Source: Pseudarthrobacter enclensis
Lineage (GTDB): Bacteria; Actinomycetota; Actinomycetes; Actinomycetales; Micrococcaceae
DNA length: 64,000 bases
Assembly (NCBI RefSeq): GCF_001457025.1
Contig: NZ_KQ758606.1
Coordinates: forward strand, 124,001-188,000
Direction of reading: 5' to 3'
This document shows, piece by piece, positions 51,884-59,963 of the stretch. The notes under the pieces are model-generated. The model had not been told where the DNA came from, searched no databases, and saw nothing but the letters and a program-made list of their open reading frames with translations. Made by a program: the position numbers and the translations under genes. Positions within the stretch are counted from its first letter, which is position 1. The number at the start of each line of letters is the position of its first letter.

Positions 51884-51902
51884 GGAGGGTAGGCTAGCCT
51901 TA
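51884..51902. promoter_or_regulatory. IdeR/DtxR-type iron box
   Basis: A 19-bp site with the palindromic core AGGCTAGCCT matches the DtxR/IdeR consensus (TTAGGTTAGGCTAACCTAA) at 14 of 19 positions. It lies 32-50 bp upstream of the siderophore-binding protein start, where iron-loaded IdeR would block transcription. Just after it, ACTTAAG occurs twice, 19 bp apart. Confidence 0.75.
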
Positions 51903-51934
51903 CTTAAGTTCGCATTGCTCACTTAAGGAATTTC

Positions 51935-53023
51935 ATGGCTTCCTCCCTCTTCACCGGGCCCACGGCCACCCGCCGTACGCTGTTCAAATCGGCCGGCAAG
52001 GCATGCGCCGTCCTGGCCGCCGCAGCACTTACCCTCTCCGCCTGCTCCACCGGCCCCGCGTCCACCACGCCGGATGCCTCCGCTTCCAGCAGCAGCGCCC
52101 AGTTCCCGGTCACCATTGACCACGTGTTCGGCAAGACCACGATCGAAAAGCAGCCCACCCGCGTGGCAACGGTTTCCTGGGTCAATGACGACGTCGCCAT
52201 TGCCCTCGGCGTGGTCCCGGTGGGCGTTCCCAAGAATGAATGGGGCGGCAACGACAAGGGCTCCACCCCGTGGAAGGACGCGGCCCTCGAAGACCTCGGC
52301 GCCGGATTCGGCACGGACAAGGCCCCCGTCCAGTACTCCGAGGCGGACGGCATCAACTTCACCGAAATCGCCAAGCTCACCCCGGACGTCATCCTGGCCG
52401 CCTACTCGGGCCTGACCGAAGAGGACTACAAGAAGCTCAGCGAGATCGCCCCCGTGGTGGCCCACCCCGACGTGGCCTACGGCACCTCCTGGCAGGACTC
52501 CACCACCATCATCGGCAAGGCCCTCGGCAAGGAAGCCGAAGCCACCAAGCTCGTCTCCGACACCGAGGCCACCATCAAGGACAAGGTCTCCAAGTACCCG
52601 CAGCTCGAGGGGAAGAGCTTCATCTACGGCAACCTCGAACCCGCCAAGGGCGACGGCGTCAACGTCTACACCGCCAACGACAACCGCCCCCGCTTCCTTT
52701 CCGAAATCGGCATGAAACTGGCCCCGGTGGTGGAAGAGAACTCCAAGGGTTCCAAGGAATTCTTCATCCCGTGGTCCGCTGAAAAGGCCAACGAGCTCGC
52801 ATCCGACATCTTCGTGACCTGGGTCCCCGATGCCTCGACCACCGATGCCATCAAGGCGGATCCGCTGCTGGGCCAGATCCCGGCCATCAAGAACGGCGCT
52901 TTGGTTGCGGATTCGGACAACACCCTGACCCTGTCCATCTCGGCGTCGTCGCCGCTGAGCCTGCCGTGGTCCCTGGACACGTTCCTGCCGCAGCTGGCCG
53001 CCGCAGCGGACGCAGTAAAGTAA
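51935..53023 (+). CDS. Siderophore-binding lipoprotein (ABC importer)
   Basis: A 362-residue periplasm-side binding lipoprotein. The signal carries a twin-arginine (ATRRTLFKSAG) and ends in lipobox LSAC with Cys37. The mature part is a helical-backbone type III binding fold: ATVSWVNDDVAIALGVVPVG, then LTPDVILAAYSGLTEEDYKK with the family's link helix, and a lobe ending in LPWSLDTFLPQLA. Substrate is likely a ferric siderophore, given the IdeR box and operon. ATG 51935 is preceded by AAGGAA. It is the first gene of a five-gene operon. Confidence 0.9.
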   Translation: MASSLFTGPTATRRTLFKSAGKACAVLAAAALTLSACSTGPASTTPDASASSSSAQFPVTIDHVFGKTTIEKQPTRVATVSWVNDDVAIALGVVPVGVPKNEWGGNDKGSTPWKDAALEDLGAGFGTDKAPVQYSEADGINFTEIAKLTPDVILAAYSGLTEEDYKKLSEIAPVVAHPDVAYGTSWQDSTTIIGKALGKEAEATKLVSDTEATIKDKVSKYPQLEGKSFIYGNLEPAKGDGVNVYTANDNRPRFLSEIGMKLAPVVEENSKGSKEFFIPWSAEKANELASDIFVTWVPDASTTDAIKADPLLGQIPAIKNGALVADSDNTLTLSISASSPLSLPWSLDTFLPQLAAAADAVK

Positions 53024-53033
53024 CTCCCGTCCC

Positions 53034-54122
53034 ATGAACCACGGAACGACGACGGCGGTTTCCCGCCCGGGGACCCCGGGCACCACCGTGCCGTCCCCGG
53101 CAACGGGTGCCTCCGGTGGCGCCGCCGCCGGACGAAAGCGTGCAGCCTGGCTGCTGGCCGCCGTCGTCGTGCTGGTCCTCCTGGCCGCAACCTCCCTGGC
53201 CGTGGGGGCCCGCGGGCTTCCCCTGGGCACCGTCCTGGAAGCGTTCACCCGGTTCGACCCCGCCAACGGCGACCACGCCGTGGTGCACGCCCGCATCCCC
53301 CGCACCGTCCTGGGCCTGCTGGCCGGCGGTGCGCTGGGCCTCGCCGGCGCGGCCATGCAGGGCGTGGCCCGGAACCCGCTCGCCGATCCCGGCATCATGG
53401 GCGTCAACGCCGGAGCTGCCCTTGCCGTGGTCACCGGCATCTACGTCTTCGGCATCGCCTCCTTCTCCGGCTACATATGGTTCGCGTTCCTCGGCGCGGC
53501 GGTTGCCGCCGTCGTGGTTTACCTCATCGCCTCCCTGGGCCGGGACGGCGCCACCCCGGTAAAGCTGGCACTGGCCGGGGCAGCCCTCAGCGCCGGACTG
53601 TTCTCACTGATGAACGTCATCCTGGTGTCCAGCCAGGACACCCTGGACCGGTTCCGTTTCTGGCAGGTGGGCGGCGTGGCCGGGCGCGACTGGTCCGTGG
53701 TCCTTCCCGGACTGCCTTTCCTCGCCGTGGGTGCGGCCATTGTGCTCCTGACCGGCCGGATCCTGAACAGCCTTGCCTTGGGTGACGACATCGCCCGCGG
53801 CCTGGGCCAGAGGGTGGGGCTGACCCGTGCTTTGACGGCCCTGGGCATTGTGCTGCTGTGCGGCACGGCAACGGCGTTGGCCGGCCCCATCGGATTCGTT
53901 GGGCTGGTCATCCCGCACGCCGTCCGTTTCCTCACCGGCCCGGACTACCGCTGGATCCTTCCGTTCTCCCTTGTCCTGGCTCCGGTGCTGCTCCTGGGAG
54001 CGGACATCATCGGCCGCGTGGTGCTGCTCCCGGGCGAGGTCCCCGCCGGCATCATGACCGCGCTCATCGGCGCTCCCGTCTTCGTGTGGCTGGTCCGCCG
54101 CGGGAAGGGAGCCGGACTGTGA
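53034..54122 (+). CDS. FecCD-type siderophore permease 1
   Basis: A 362-residue inner-membrane permease of the FecCD family, ~9-10 TM helices. Landmarks are RIPRTVLGLLAGGALGLAGA, ARNPLADPGIMGVNAGAALA, the cytoplasmic loop GDDIARGLGQRVGLTRAL that contacts the ATPase, and GPIGFVGLVIPHAVRFLTGP. It pairs with the next gene product to form the heterodimeric channel. Gap to the binding protein gene is 10 bp. A disordered N-terminal tail (~45 residues) precedes TM1. Confidence 0.92.
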   Translation: MNHGTTTAVSRPGTPGTTVPSPATGASGGAAAGRKRAAWLLAAVVVLVLLAATSLAVGARGLPLGTVLEAFTRFDPANGDHAVVHARIPRTVLGLLAGGALGLAGAAMQGVARNPLADPGIMGVNAGAALAVVTGIYVFGIASFSGYIWFAFLGAAVAAVVVYLIASLGRDGATPVKLALAGAALSAGLFSLMNVILVSSQDTLDRFRFWQVGGVAGRDWSVVLPGLPFLAVGAAIVLLTGRILNSLALGDDIARGLGQRVGLTRALTALGIVLLCGTATALAGPIGFVGLVIPHAVRFLTGPDYRWILPFSLVLAPVLLLGADIIGRVVLLPGEVPAGIMTALIGAPVFVWLVRRGKGAGL

Positions 54123-55246
54123 CCCTCAAGGCAACCACCCCCACCCGCCCCGATGCGCTATCAGATAGGGCTCCCAAAACAGCCTCTCAAGGACTCGATC
54201 TGATAGGGCAACGCCGGGGACGTGCCGGACTGAACCGGACCTCCGTGCTGGCTGCCGGCGTCGTCCTCCTGTTCTTCGCCTCCGTGCTGCTGGGCAGCTA
54301 CACGGTGACCATCCCGGATTTCTTCACCATCGTGGCCAACCACCTCACCGGCGGGGCTAAAATCCCCGGTGCCAGCTTCATCGTCATGGAGAACAAGCTT
54401 CCGCGGGCCGTCATTGGAACCATGATCGGGCTGGCCTTCGGCCTTGCCGGCGCGCTGTTCCAGACCATGCTCCGCAACCCGCTGGCCAGCCCGGACATCA
54501 TCGGCATCAGTTACGGTGCCAGCGCCGCCGCCGTGGTGGCCATCGTGATTTTCGGTGCCTCCGGAGCGGCGGTGTCCGGGGCGGCGCTCGGCGGCGCCCT
54601 GGGTGTGGCGGCGCTGATCTACGCCATCTCCAGCGGAACCGGGATGCGCGGTGCCGGCCGGGGGAACGCCGCCGGCAACCGGCTGGTCCTGGCCGGCGTA
54701 GGGATCGCTGCCGCCCTGCACGCGGTGGTCAACTTCCTGATGACCCGGGCGGACATCCGCACGGCAGCAGATGCCCTGGTGTGGCTTAACGGCTCCCTGA
54801 ACTCCGCCAGCTGGGACCGCGCCGCTGTCCTGTTCCTGGCCCTCGCCGTGCTGCTCCCGGCCGTTGCCGTGATCTCCGGCCCGCTCCGGCTGCTGGAGCT
54901 CGGCGACGATACCGCCGCGGGGCTGGGCATCCGGGTAAACCCCACGCGCCTGGCGCTGGTGGTCATCGCTGTCACGCTGGCAGCGGTGGCGACGGCGGCA
55001 GCCGGGCCGGTCTCCTTCGTCGCCTTCCTGGCCGGCCCCATCGCCCGCCGCTTCACCCGCAAGGCCAGCCTTCCGGCCTCGGCCCTGGTGGGAGCCCTGA
55101 TCGTCCTGGCAGCGGACTACTTCGCCGCCAACATCGCACCCCTGCTGCTGGACGGAACTGCGCTGCCCGTAGGCGTGGTCACCGGTGCCCTCGGCGCCCC
55201 GTTCCTGCTGTGGCTCCTGGTCACCAACAACCGAAAGGACGCCTGA
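54119..55246 (+). CDS. FecCD-type siderophore permease 2
   Basis: A 375-residue FecCD permease, the partner of the preceding one. Landmarks are LPRAVIGTMIGLAFGLAGAL, LRNPLASPDIIGISYGASAA, the coupling loop GDDTAAGLGIRVNPTRL and AAGPVSFVAFLAGPIARRF. GTG 54119 overlaps the upstream stop by 4 bp. The first ~35 residues are encoded by an odd stretch with a 9-bp inverted repeat (54158-54166 with 54198-54206), more AT-rich than its surroundings. The gap to the ATPase gene is 1 bp. Confidence 0.92.
   Translation: MTLKATTPTRPDALSDRAPKTASQGLDLIGQRRGRAGLNRTSVLAAGVVLLFFASVLLGSYTVTIPDFFTIVANHLTGGAKIPGASFIVMENKLPRAVIGTMIGLAFGLAGALFQTMLRNPLASPDIIGISYGASAAAVVAIVIFGASGAAVSGAALGGALGVAALIYAISSGTGMRGAGRGNAAGNRLVLAGVGIAAALHAVVNFLMTRADIRTAADALVWLNGSLNSASWDRAAVLFLALAVLLPAVAVISGPLRLLELGDDTAAGLGIRVNPTRLALVVIAVTLAAVATAAAGPVSFVAFLAGPIARRFTRKASLPASALVGALIVLAADYFAANIAPLLLDGTALPVGVVTGALGAPFLLWLLVTNNRKDA
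54158..54206. repeat. Inverted repeat inside the 5' end of permease 2
   Basis: CTATCAGAT (54158-54166) and ATCTGATAG (54198-54206) are perfect 9-bp arms with an inner AGGGCT/AGCCTCT partial pairing. The segment is AT-rich against its surroundings and sits in the disordered N-tail, so it could be a small inserted palindrome or a translation-control hairpin. Confidence 0.4.
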
Positions 55247-55247
55247 C

Positions 55248-56060
55248 GTGGCAGTTCTGAATGCCAAGGACCTGACGCTGAAATACGACCAGCGCTGCGT
55301 TGTGGACGGCCTGAGCGTGGAAATCCCGGAAGGCAGGGTGACCATGATCGTCGGCGCCAACGCCTGCGGTAAATCCACCCTCCTGCGCGGCCTGTCCCGG
55401 CTCCTCAAGCCCGCCGGCGGCACCGTCACCCTGGACGGCAAGGACATCCACACCCGTCCCGCCCGTGAGCTGGCCCGGACACTCGGACTGCTGCCGCAGC
55501 ACCCCACCGCGCCTGACGGCATTACCGTCCGCGACCTCGTGGGACGGGGCCGGTACCCGCACCAGGGCTTCTTCCGCAGCTGGAGCCCCCAGGACGACCT
55601 CGCCGTGCAGCAGGCCCTGGAGGCCACCGACACCCTGGAGCTCGCCGGGCGGAACGTGGACGAACTCTCCGGCGGCCAGCGCCAGCGGGTCTGGATCGCC
55701 ATGGCCCTCGCCCAGGAAACCGACGTCCTCCTGCTGGACGAACCCACCACCTACCTGGACCTTGCGCACCAGGTGGAGGTCCTGGACCTCATCACGGACC
55801 TGAACCGGAGGCGCGGCACCACCGTGGCCATCGTCCTGCACGACCTCAACCTCGCCGCCCGGTACGCCGACAACGTGATCGCCATGAAAGCCGGCGCCGT
55901 GGTAGCCCAAGGGACCCCGCGGGACGTGGTCACCGAGGGCCTGGTCCGCAATGTCTTCAACCTGGAGTCCCGCGTCATCCCCGACCCCGTGTCCGCAACG
56001 CCCCTGATCATTCCCATCGGCCGCCATCACGTCCCTACCGAACTGGAGCTCGTTTCATGA
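55248..56060 (+). CDS. Siderophore ABC transporter ATPase
   Basis: A 270-residue ABC ATPase of the FecE/FepC type. Walker A is GANACGKST (36-44), signature LSGGQRQRVWIAMAL, Walker B LLLDEPTTYLD, switch His in VLHDLNLAARYAD. The alanine-cysteine in Walker A is common in siderophore ATPases. GTG 55248 is preceded by GAAAGGA. It energises the two FecCD permeases. Its stop overlaps the next gene's ATG by 4 bp. It is a distinct paralogue of the ATPase at the left edge of the window. Confidence 0.93.
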   Translation: MAVLNAKDLTLKYDQRCVVDGLSVEIPEGRVTMIVGANACGKSTLLRGLSRLLKPAGGTVTLDGKDIHTRPARELARTLGLLPQHPTAPDGITVRDLVGRGRYPHQGFFRSWSPQDDLAVQQALEATDTLELAGRNVDELSGGQRQRVWIAMALAQETDVLLLDEPTTYLDLAHQVEVLDLITDLNRRRGTTVAIVLHDLNLAARYADNVIAMKAGAVVAQGTPRDVVTEGLVRNVFNLESRVIPDPVSATPLIIPIGRHHVPTELELVS

Positions 56061-57124
56061 AGACCCGGGAAACCGCCGCACAAACCGCCGGCACCACGGC
56101 AGTGAACACCGAGCCGATGACCCTGGCGTTCGACGTCACGGTCTCCTCCGTGCAGGAACTGAGCCCCAACTTCCGCAGGATTACCTTTGGCGGCTACTGC
56201 CTCCGCGATTTCGGCGTCCACGGGGACACCCTCGACCTCCGGATCAAACTGATGATCCCCTCGCTGGCCGCTGACGGCACCCCCATTCCGCTGCCGGTCT
56301 TCGAAATGCGCGAATCCGGCTGGTACCGGGAGTGGCTGGCCATGGATCCCGCCGTGAAGGGGTCCATGCGGACCTACACCGTGCGCAACGCCCGGCTGGA
56401 TGAGGTGTACCCGGAGATCGACGTGGACTTCGTCATGCACTTTGACGACCACGGGAACGGCGGTCCGGCAGCCAACTGGGCGCTCAACGCCAAACCCGGC
56501 GACGCCATCACCATCATCGGCCCCAACAACAGGGCCGCCCACTGCGTCACTGCCGAGATCTACTCGGGCATCGAGTGGCGGCCAGGCCTGGCCCAGCGCG
56601 TGCTGCTGGCAGGCGACGAGACCGCCATCCCGGCCATCTCGGCCATCCTCGAAAGCCTGCCGTCCTACATGACCGGGCACGCCTTCCTGGAGGTTCCGGA
56701 AGCCGGCGACTTCCAGCAGCTCAGTTCCCCGGCGGACATTGAGGTCACCTGGCTGGCCCGCGGCGCCGCCATCGGACGGTCCCGGCCCCACGGCCAGCTG
56801 CTGCAGGACGCCGTGCGCAAAGCCGTCCCCGTGCCGGGCTGGGTGGGCATCAAAGCATCCGACGGCGGCGCCGGCCCCGAACCCGAGGACGTCAACGTGG
56901 ACGAGGACATCCTCTGGGAGACGCCGTCCCGGATGGAAACCGCCGCCATCAGCGCTACCAAGAACCCGGGAATGCCTGCCGGAGCCATGCCCTTTTACGC
57001 CTGGATTGCCGGGGAAGCCGGCGTCATCAAGGACATGCGCCGGTACCTGGTAAGGGACGTGGGGATCGACCGGAAGCAGGTGGCGTTCATGGGGTACTGG
57101 CGGCAGGGCAAATCCGAAGGGTAG
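56057..57124 (+). CDS. Siderophore-interacting protein (FAD-binding ferric-siderophore reductase)
   Basis: A 355-residue SIP/ViuB-type protein. The FAD domain (~20-160) has FRRITFGGYCLRDFG and MRTYTVRNARLDEV (the RxYT-type FAD motif), followed by the C-terminal NAD(P)H/SIP domain with LLAGDETAIPAISAIL and the family end YWRQGKSEG. It reduces the imported ferric siderophore in the cytoplasm so iron is released. It is translationally coupled to the ATPase (4-bp overlap) as the last gene of the IdeR-controlled operon, which gives a complete uptake-and-release route. Confidence 0.92.
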   Translation: MKTRETAAQTAGTTAVNTEPMTLAFDVTVSSVQELSPNFRRITFGGYCLRDFGVHGDTLDLRIKLMIPSLAADGTPIPLPVFEMRESGWYREWLAMDPAVKGSMRTYTVRNARLDEVYPEIDVDFVMHFDDHGNGGPAANWALNAKPGDAITIIGPNNRAAHCVTAEIYSGIEWRPGLAQRVLLAGDETAIPAISAILESLPSYMTGHAFLEVPEAGDFQQLSSPADIEVTWLARGAAIGRSRPHGQLLQDAVRKAVPVPGWVGIKASDGGAGPEPEDVNVDEDILWETPSRMETAAISATKNPGMPAGAMPFYAWIAGEAGVIKDMRRYLVRDVGIDRKQVAFMGYWRQGKSEG

Positions 57125-57384
57125 CTTTTGGGGTTGCTGGCTACGCCGCAACCGCCGACTTGCCGTCGCTTAGCGGTTGGACCCTTCCCAAACTTCGCAA
57201 GCTCAGTTCGGGGCCCTCGGGTCCGCCCTTCCTCCCGGCGCTTCGCTCGGCCGCGGGCGGCCTTGCTGCGCTCTGGTCGGCGATGCGCTCCTACGCAAAA
57301 CCGCGCCGCCGGCTTCGTAAGCACGTCACCGACGCTTCACCTCGGCTTTTCCTGCGCGCTTCTTGTTCTGGTTAGTTTGGCCTT
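57125..57384. other. Intergenic region after the siderophore operon
   Basis: 260 bp with no gene, no clear terminator and skewed codon-like sequence. At the right edge lies a -10 (TAGTTT, 57373-57378) 6 nt before ATG 57385. Confidence 0.5.
57373..57378 (+). promoter_or_regulatory. -10 element of a leaderless promoter
   Basis: TAGTTT ends 6 nt before ATG 57385; no Shine-Dalgarno lies between them. Confidence 0.45.
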
Positions 57385-58230
57385 ATGCCCTCTGTTCCGT
57401 TGCTTCCCCGGTCCGGGCGGCGGGTGTTTGTTGCCTTGGGGGATTCGTTCACGGAGGGAGTGGGGGACCGGGACGAGCGGCTGCCCAACGGCGTCCGGGG
57501 CTGGGCGGACCGGGTGGCGGAGAAACTCGCCAAGGCAGACCCGGGGTGGCGCTACGCCAACCTGGCCATCAGGAGCAAGCGGCTCCGGCACATCATCGAC
57601 GAACAGCTGGAACCGGCACTGCGGATGCGGCCCTCCCTGGTCACGCTCTACGCCGGCGGCAACGACATCCTGGACCTCACCACGGACATGGCTGCCCTCA
57701 TGGCCGACTACGAACGCCTGGTGGCGCAATTGGCGGACACCGGAGCCACGCTGGTCCTCTTCACCGGGTTCGACGTCAAGGTTTCGGCCCTGCTGGAGCC
57801 GTTGAAGCGGCGCAACACCTTCTACAACGAGCAGGTGCGGGCCATCGCGAAAGAACACGGGGCGGTGCTGGTGGATTACTGGTGCCTCGACGCCTTCCAC
57901 GACAGGCGCATGTGGGACTCCGACCGGCTCCACATGTCCAAGGCCGGCCACAAGTACCTTGCCGGGCAGGTCCTGGACCAGTTGGGGGTGCCGCACAAGA
58001 TCACGCCCAAGGACTGGGAACCGCCCACGCGCCTGACGTTCCTGGAGTGGGAACGGCGGCAGCGGCGGTGGGTCCACGACTGGGTGCTGCCGCTGTTCGG
58101 CCGGAAGCTGCGCGGCGTGACCCTGGGCGATTCGCTCACGCCGCGGTGGCCGGAGCCCGTGAAGGTTCCGCGCAAAGGCGGGCTGAAGAAACTGGCCGCG
58201 GAAACGCCCGACGCCGGCACCGCACCCTAG
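57385..58230 (+). CDS. SGNH/GDSL-family hydrolase 1
   Basis: A 281-residue esterase/lipase-like SGNH hydrolase. Block I is LGDSFTEGVGDRDERLPNGV with nucleophile Ser21; block III is YAGGNDILD (oxyanion Asn), and the Asp-x-x-His of block V is in SDRLHMSKAGHKY. All catalytic residues are present. There is no signal peptide. It is a paralogue of the gene at 59174; the two share the opening and NGVRGWADRVAE. The substrate (acyl ester or a sugar ester) is unknown. It ends 29 bp before a convergent YciI-like gene. Confidence 0.9.
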   Translation: MPSVPLLPRSGRRVFVALGDSFTEGVGDRDERLPNGVRGWADRVAEKLAKADPGWRYANLAIRSKRLRHIIDEQLEPALRMRPSLVTLYAGGNDILDLTTDMAALMADYERLVAQLADTGATLVLFTGFDVKVSALLEPLKRRNTFYNEQVRAIAKEHGAVLVDYWCLDAFHDRRMWDSDRLHMSKAGHKYLAGQVLDQLGVPHKITPKDWEPPTRLTFLEWERRQRRWVHDWVLPLFGRKLRGVTLGDSLTPRWPEPVKVPRKGGLKKLAAETPDAGTAP

Positions 58231-58239
58231 CCGGTACAC

Positions 58240-58258
58240 GCACCTAAGCCGGAGGTGC
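58240..58258. terminator. Weak hairpin between convergent genes
   Basis: GCACCT (58240-58245) and AGGTGC (58253-58258) form a 6-bp stem with a 7-nt loop between the SGNH hydrolase and YciI-like stops. It is weak but suitably placed. Confidence 0.4.
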
Positions 58259-58259
58259 C

Positions 58260-58565
58260 TCAGCTGCCGGCTGCGGGCGGGTTGTCCAGCAGGATCTCGT
58301 AACCGGGGGCCACCCTGCCGGCGTGGAACTCAAGGACCTCGAAGTCCGCCACGCCGTTCGTGTAGAAGGGGTCCTGCTGCAGGCTCGCGTCCAGGACGGA
58401 ACGGTCCGCCTGGGACAGCAGCAGGCCGCCGGTCCGCGGGACCTTCCGTCCGGCGGCGATGAACACGCCGTCGTCGAAGGCTTTCTGCAGCCATGCAATG
58501 TGGGCGTCGTTGTGGAAGTCCACGATGTCCTGCGGAACGCGGTAAGTCAGGGAGACAACATACAT
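58260..58565 (-). CDS. YciI-like protein
   Basis: A 101-residue YCII-related alpha+beta barrel protein. It has the family's aspartate and histidine region in FHNDAHIAWLQKAFDDG and the later FIAAGRKVPRTGG and DPFYTNGVADFEVLEFHAG. Members act as dimeric dehydrochlorinase-like or muconolactone-like enzymes, most with no known substrate. ATG 58565 diverges from the MarR gene at 58635 with 69 bp between. A shared regulation with MarR is possible. Confidence 0.87.
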   Translation of the reverse strand: MYVVSLTYRVPQDIVDFHNDAHIAWLQKAFDDGVFIAAGRKVPRTGGLLLSQADRSVLDASLQQDPFYTNGVADFEVLEFHAGRVAPGYEILLDNPPAAGS

Positions 58566-58607
58566 GCGCCCAGACTACCGGCCGCGCCTGCCCGTCCTCC
58601 CGGTCGG

Positions 58608-58628
58608 TTGAAAGATCAATCGTAGAAT
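58608..58628 (+). promoter_or_regulatory. Leaderless marR promoter with small inverted repeat
   Basis: -10 TAGAAT (58623-58628) lies exactly 6 nt before ATG 58635. TTGA-AAGA-TCAA (58608-58619) is a short inverted repeat just upstream, a likely operator of the MarR protein. Confidence 0.5.
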
Positions 58629-58634
58629 GGACGC

Positions 58635-59120
58635 ATGACCGAACCGCGCTGGCTGAGTGCCGACGAACGCCGTGCCTGGCTGGCCCTGGTCAGCATCAAC
58701 ACCCTGCTGCCGGCAGCCTTGGACACCAGGCTCCACGCCGCGGGGAAGCTGTCCCTGTTCGACTACACGGTGCTGGCCATGCTCTCCGAAGCCGAGGACC
58801 GTTTCCTGCCCATGAGTGAACTTGCCGCACGGAGCAGCGCATCGCTGTCCCGGCTCTCGCATGTGGTCACCAAACTGCAGAAACGCGGCTGGGTGGAACG
58901 CCGCCCGCACCCGCACGACGCCCGCGTCACCATCGCCCACCTCACCGAGGAAGGGATGGCCACCATCGTCGGACTGGCGCCTGGACACGTGGAGGATGTC
59001 CGGAACCTCTTCCTTGATGCCCTCACCGAGGAGGATGTCCTGGCCCTTGCCCGGATCGGCGAGAAAGTGGTGGGCCGCCTGGATTCGGACCACTGGATCC
59101 TGCGCGAAACCCCTGGCTGA
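58635..59120 (+). CDS. MarR family transcriptional regulator
   Basis: A 161-residue MarR protein. The winged helix is SELAARSSASLSRLSHVVTK with LQKRGWVERRPHPHDARVTI, the wing and the Asp/Arg pair included. It is divergent from the YciI-like gene and is followed by the second SGNH hydrolase at 53 bp. The regulated function may be that hydrolase or the YciI gene; the ligand is unknown. It is probably leaderless (-10 6 nt upstream, no Shine-Dalgarno). Confidence 0.88.
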   Translation: MTEPRWLSADERRAWLALVSINTLLPAALDTRLHAAGKLSLFDYTVLAMLSEAEDRFLPMSELAARSSASLSRLSHVVTKLQKRGWVERRPHPHDARVTIAHLTEEGMATIVGLAPGHVEDVRNLFLDALTEEDVLALARIGEKVVGRLDSDHWILRETPG

Positions 59121-59173
59121 CGCCTGACGCCGCGCGGTTGGTTGCTTCCGGCAACGGGTGGCAAACTAGCGGC

Positions 59174-59953
59174 ATGGATTTCACTACCCGGTTCGTGGCA
59201 CTCGGCGACTCCTTCACCGAAGGGGTGGGCGACGACGACCCAACACGACCCAATGGGGTCCGCGGCTGGGCCGACCGGGTCGCGGAACAACTGGGCGCGG
59301 CCGACCCCGGTTTCGGGTACGCCAACCTGGCCATCCGCGGCAGGAAACTCCGGCAAATCCTCGCCGAGCAGGTGCAGGCCGCCGTCGAACTCCAGCCCAC
59401 CCTGGTGAGCATCTACGCCGGCGCCAACGACATCCTTCGGCCCCGGATCGACATTGACGACCTCATGGCTGACTACGACGCCGGCGTCCGCGCCCTGAGC
59501 GCCACCGGGGCCACCGTGGTGATGTTCACGGGATTCGATGCCCGCGGCTCCAAGGTGTTCGGCACCATGCGGGGCCGCACCGCCATCTACAACGAACTGG
59601 TCCGGGGCATTGCGGGCGACCACGGGGCCCTGCTGGTGGATTACTGGCGCTTCAGCGAGTACTACGACTGGGGCATGTGGGCTCGGGACCGGATGCACAT
59701 GTCAGCCGCCGGGCACGCCAACATGGCCAAGCGGGTGCTGGAGGTCCTCAAATACGAGCACTCCATCGACATCCCGCCCATGACGCCGGTCCCCGAACTG
59801 TCGGGGTCGGAGGCCCTGCGTGCCAATGCCCGCTGGTTCCGTGAGTACGCGGCGCCGTGGGTGGTGCGGCGCGTCACCGGAAAATCCTCGGGCGACAGCC
59901 TGGCCCCCAAGTACCCCCGGCTGACTCAGCTCCCGCAGACCCAGCCGTCCTGA
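59174..59953 (+). CDS. SGNH/GDSL-family hydrolase 2
   Basis: A 259-residue SGNH hydrolase paralogous to the one at 57385. Ser13 lies in LGDSFTEGVGDDDPTRPNGV, the oxyanion Asn in YAGANDILR, and the Asp-x-x-His pair in RDRMHMSAAGHAN. It is shorter at the C-terminus and lacks a signal peptide. The repeat of a hydrolase gene on either side of the YciI-MarR pair suggests a local duplication. A CAAACT sequence 6 nt before ATG may be its -10. The substrate is unknown. Confidence 0.9.
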   Translation: MDFTTRFVALGDSFTEGVGDDDPTRPNGVRGWADRVAEQLGAADPGFGYANLAIRGRKLRQILAEQVQAAVELQPTLVSIYAGANDILRPRIDIDDLMADYDAGVRALSATGATVVMFTGFDARGSKVFGTMRGRTAIYNELVRGIAGDHGALLVDYWRFSEYYDWGMWARDRMHMSAAGHANMAKRVLEVLKYEHSIDIPPMTPVPELSGSEALRANARWFREYAAPWVVRRVTGKSSGDSLAPKYPRLTQLPQTQPS

Positions 59954-59963
59954 CCCAGTACAC

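Larger units (their letters stand above)
51563..51934. other. Intergenic region: FBP leader, possible small ORF, siderophore promoter
   Basis: 372 bp between divergent genes. The right end holds the IdeR-type box and the start of the iron operon. The middle contains a possible 33-codon minus-strand ORF (51636-51737). The rest shows no gene and no riboswitch fold that I could recognise. Confidence 0.6.

Noticed and set aside
51563..51934. Riboswitch in the gap before the siderophore operon
   Set aside because: No known aptamer core could be matched; the gap is explained by two promoters and a possible small ORF.
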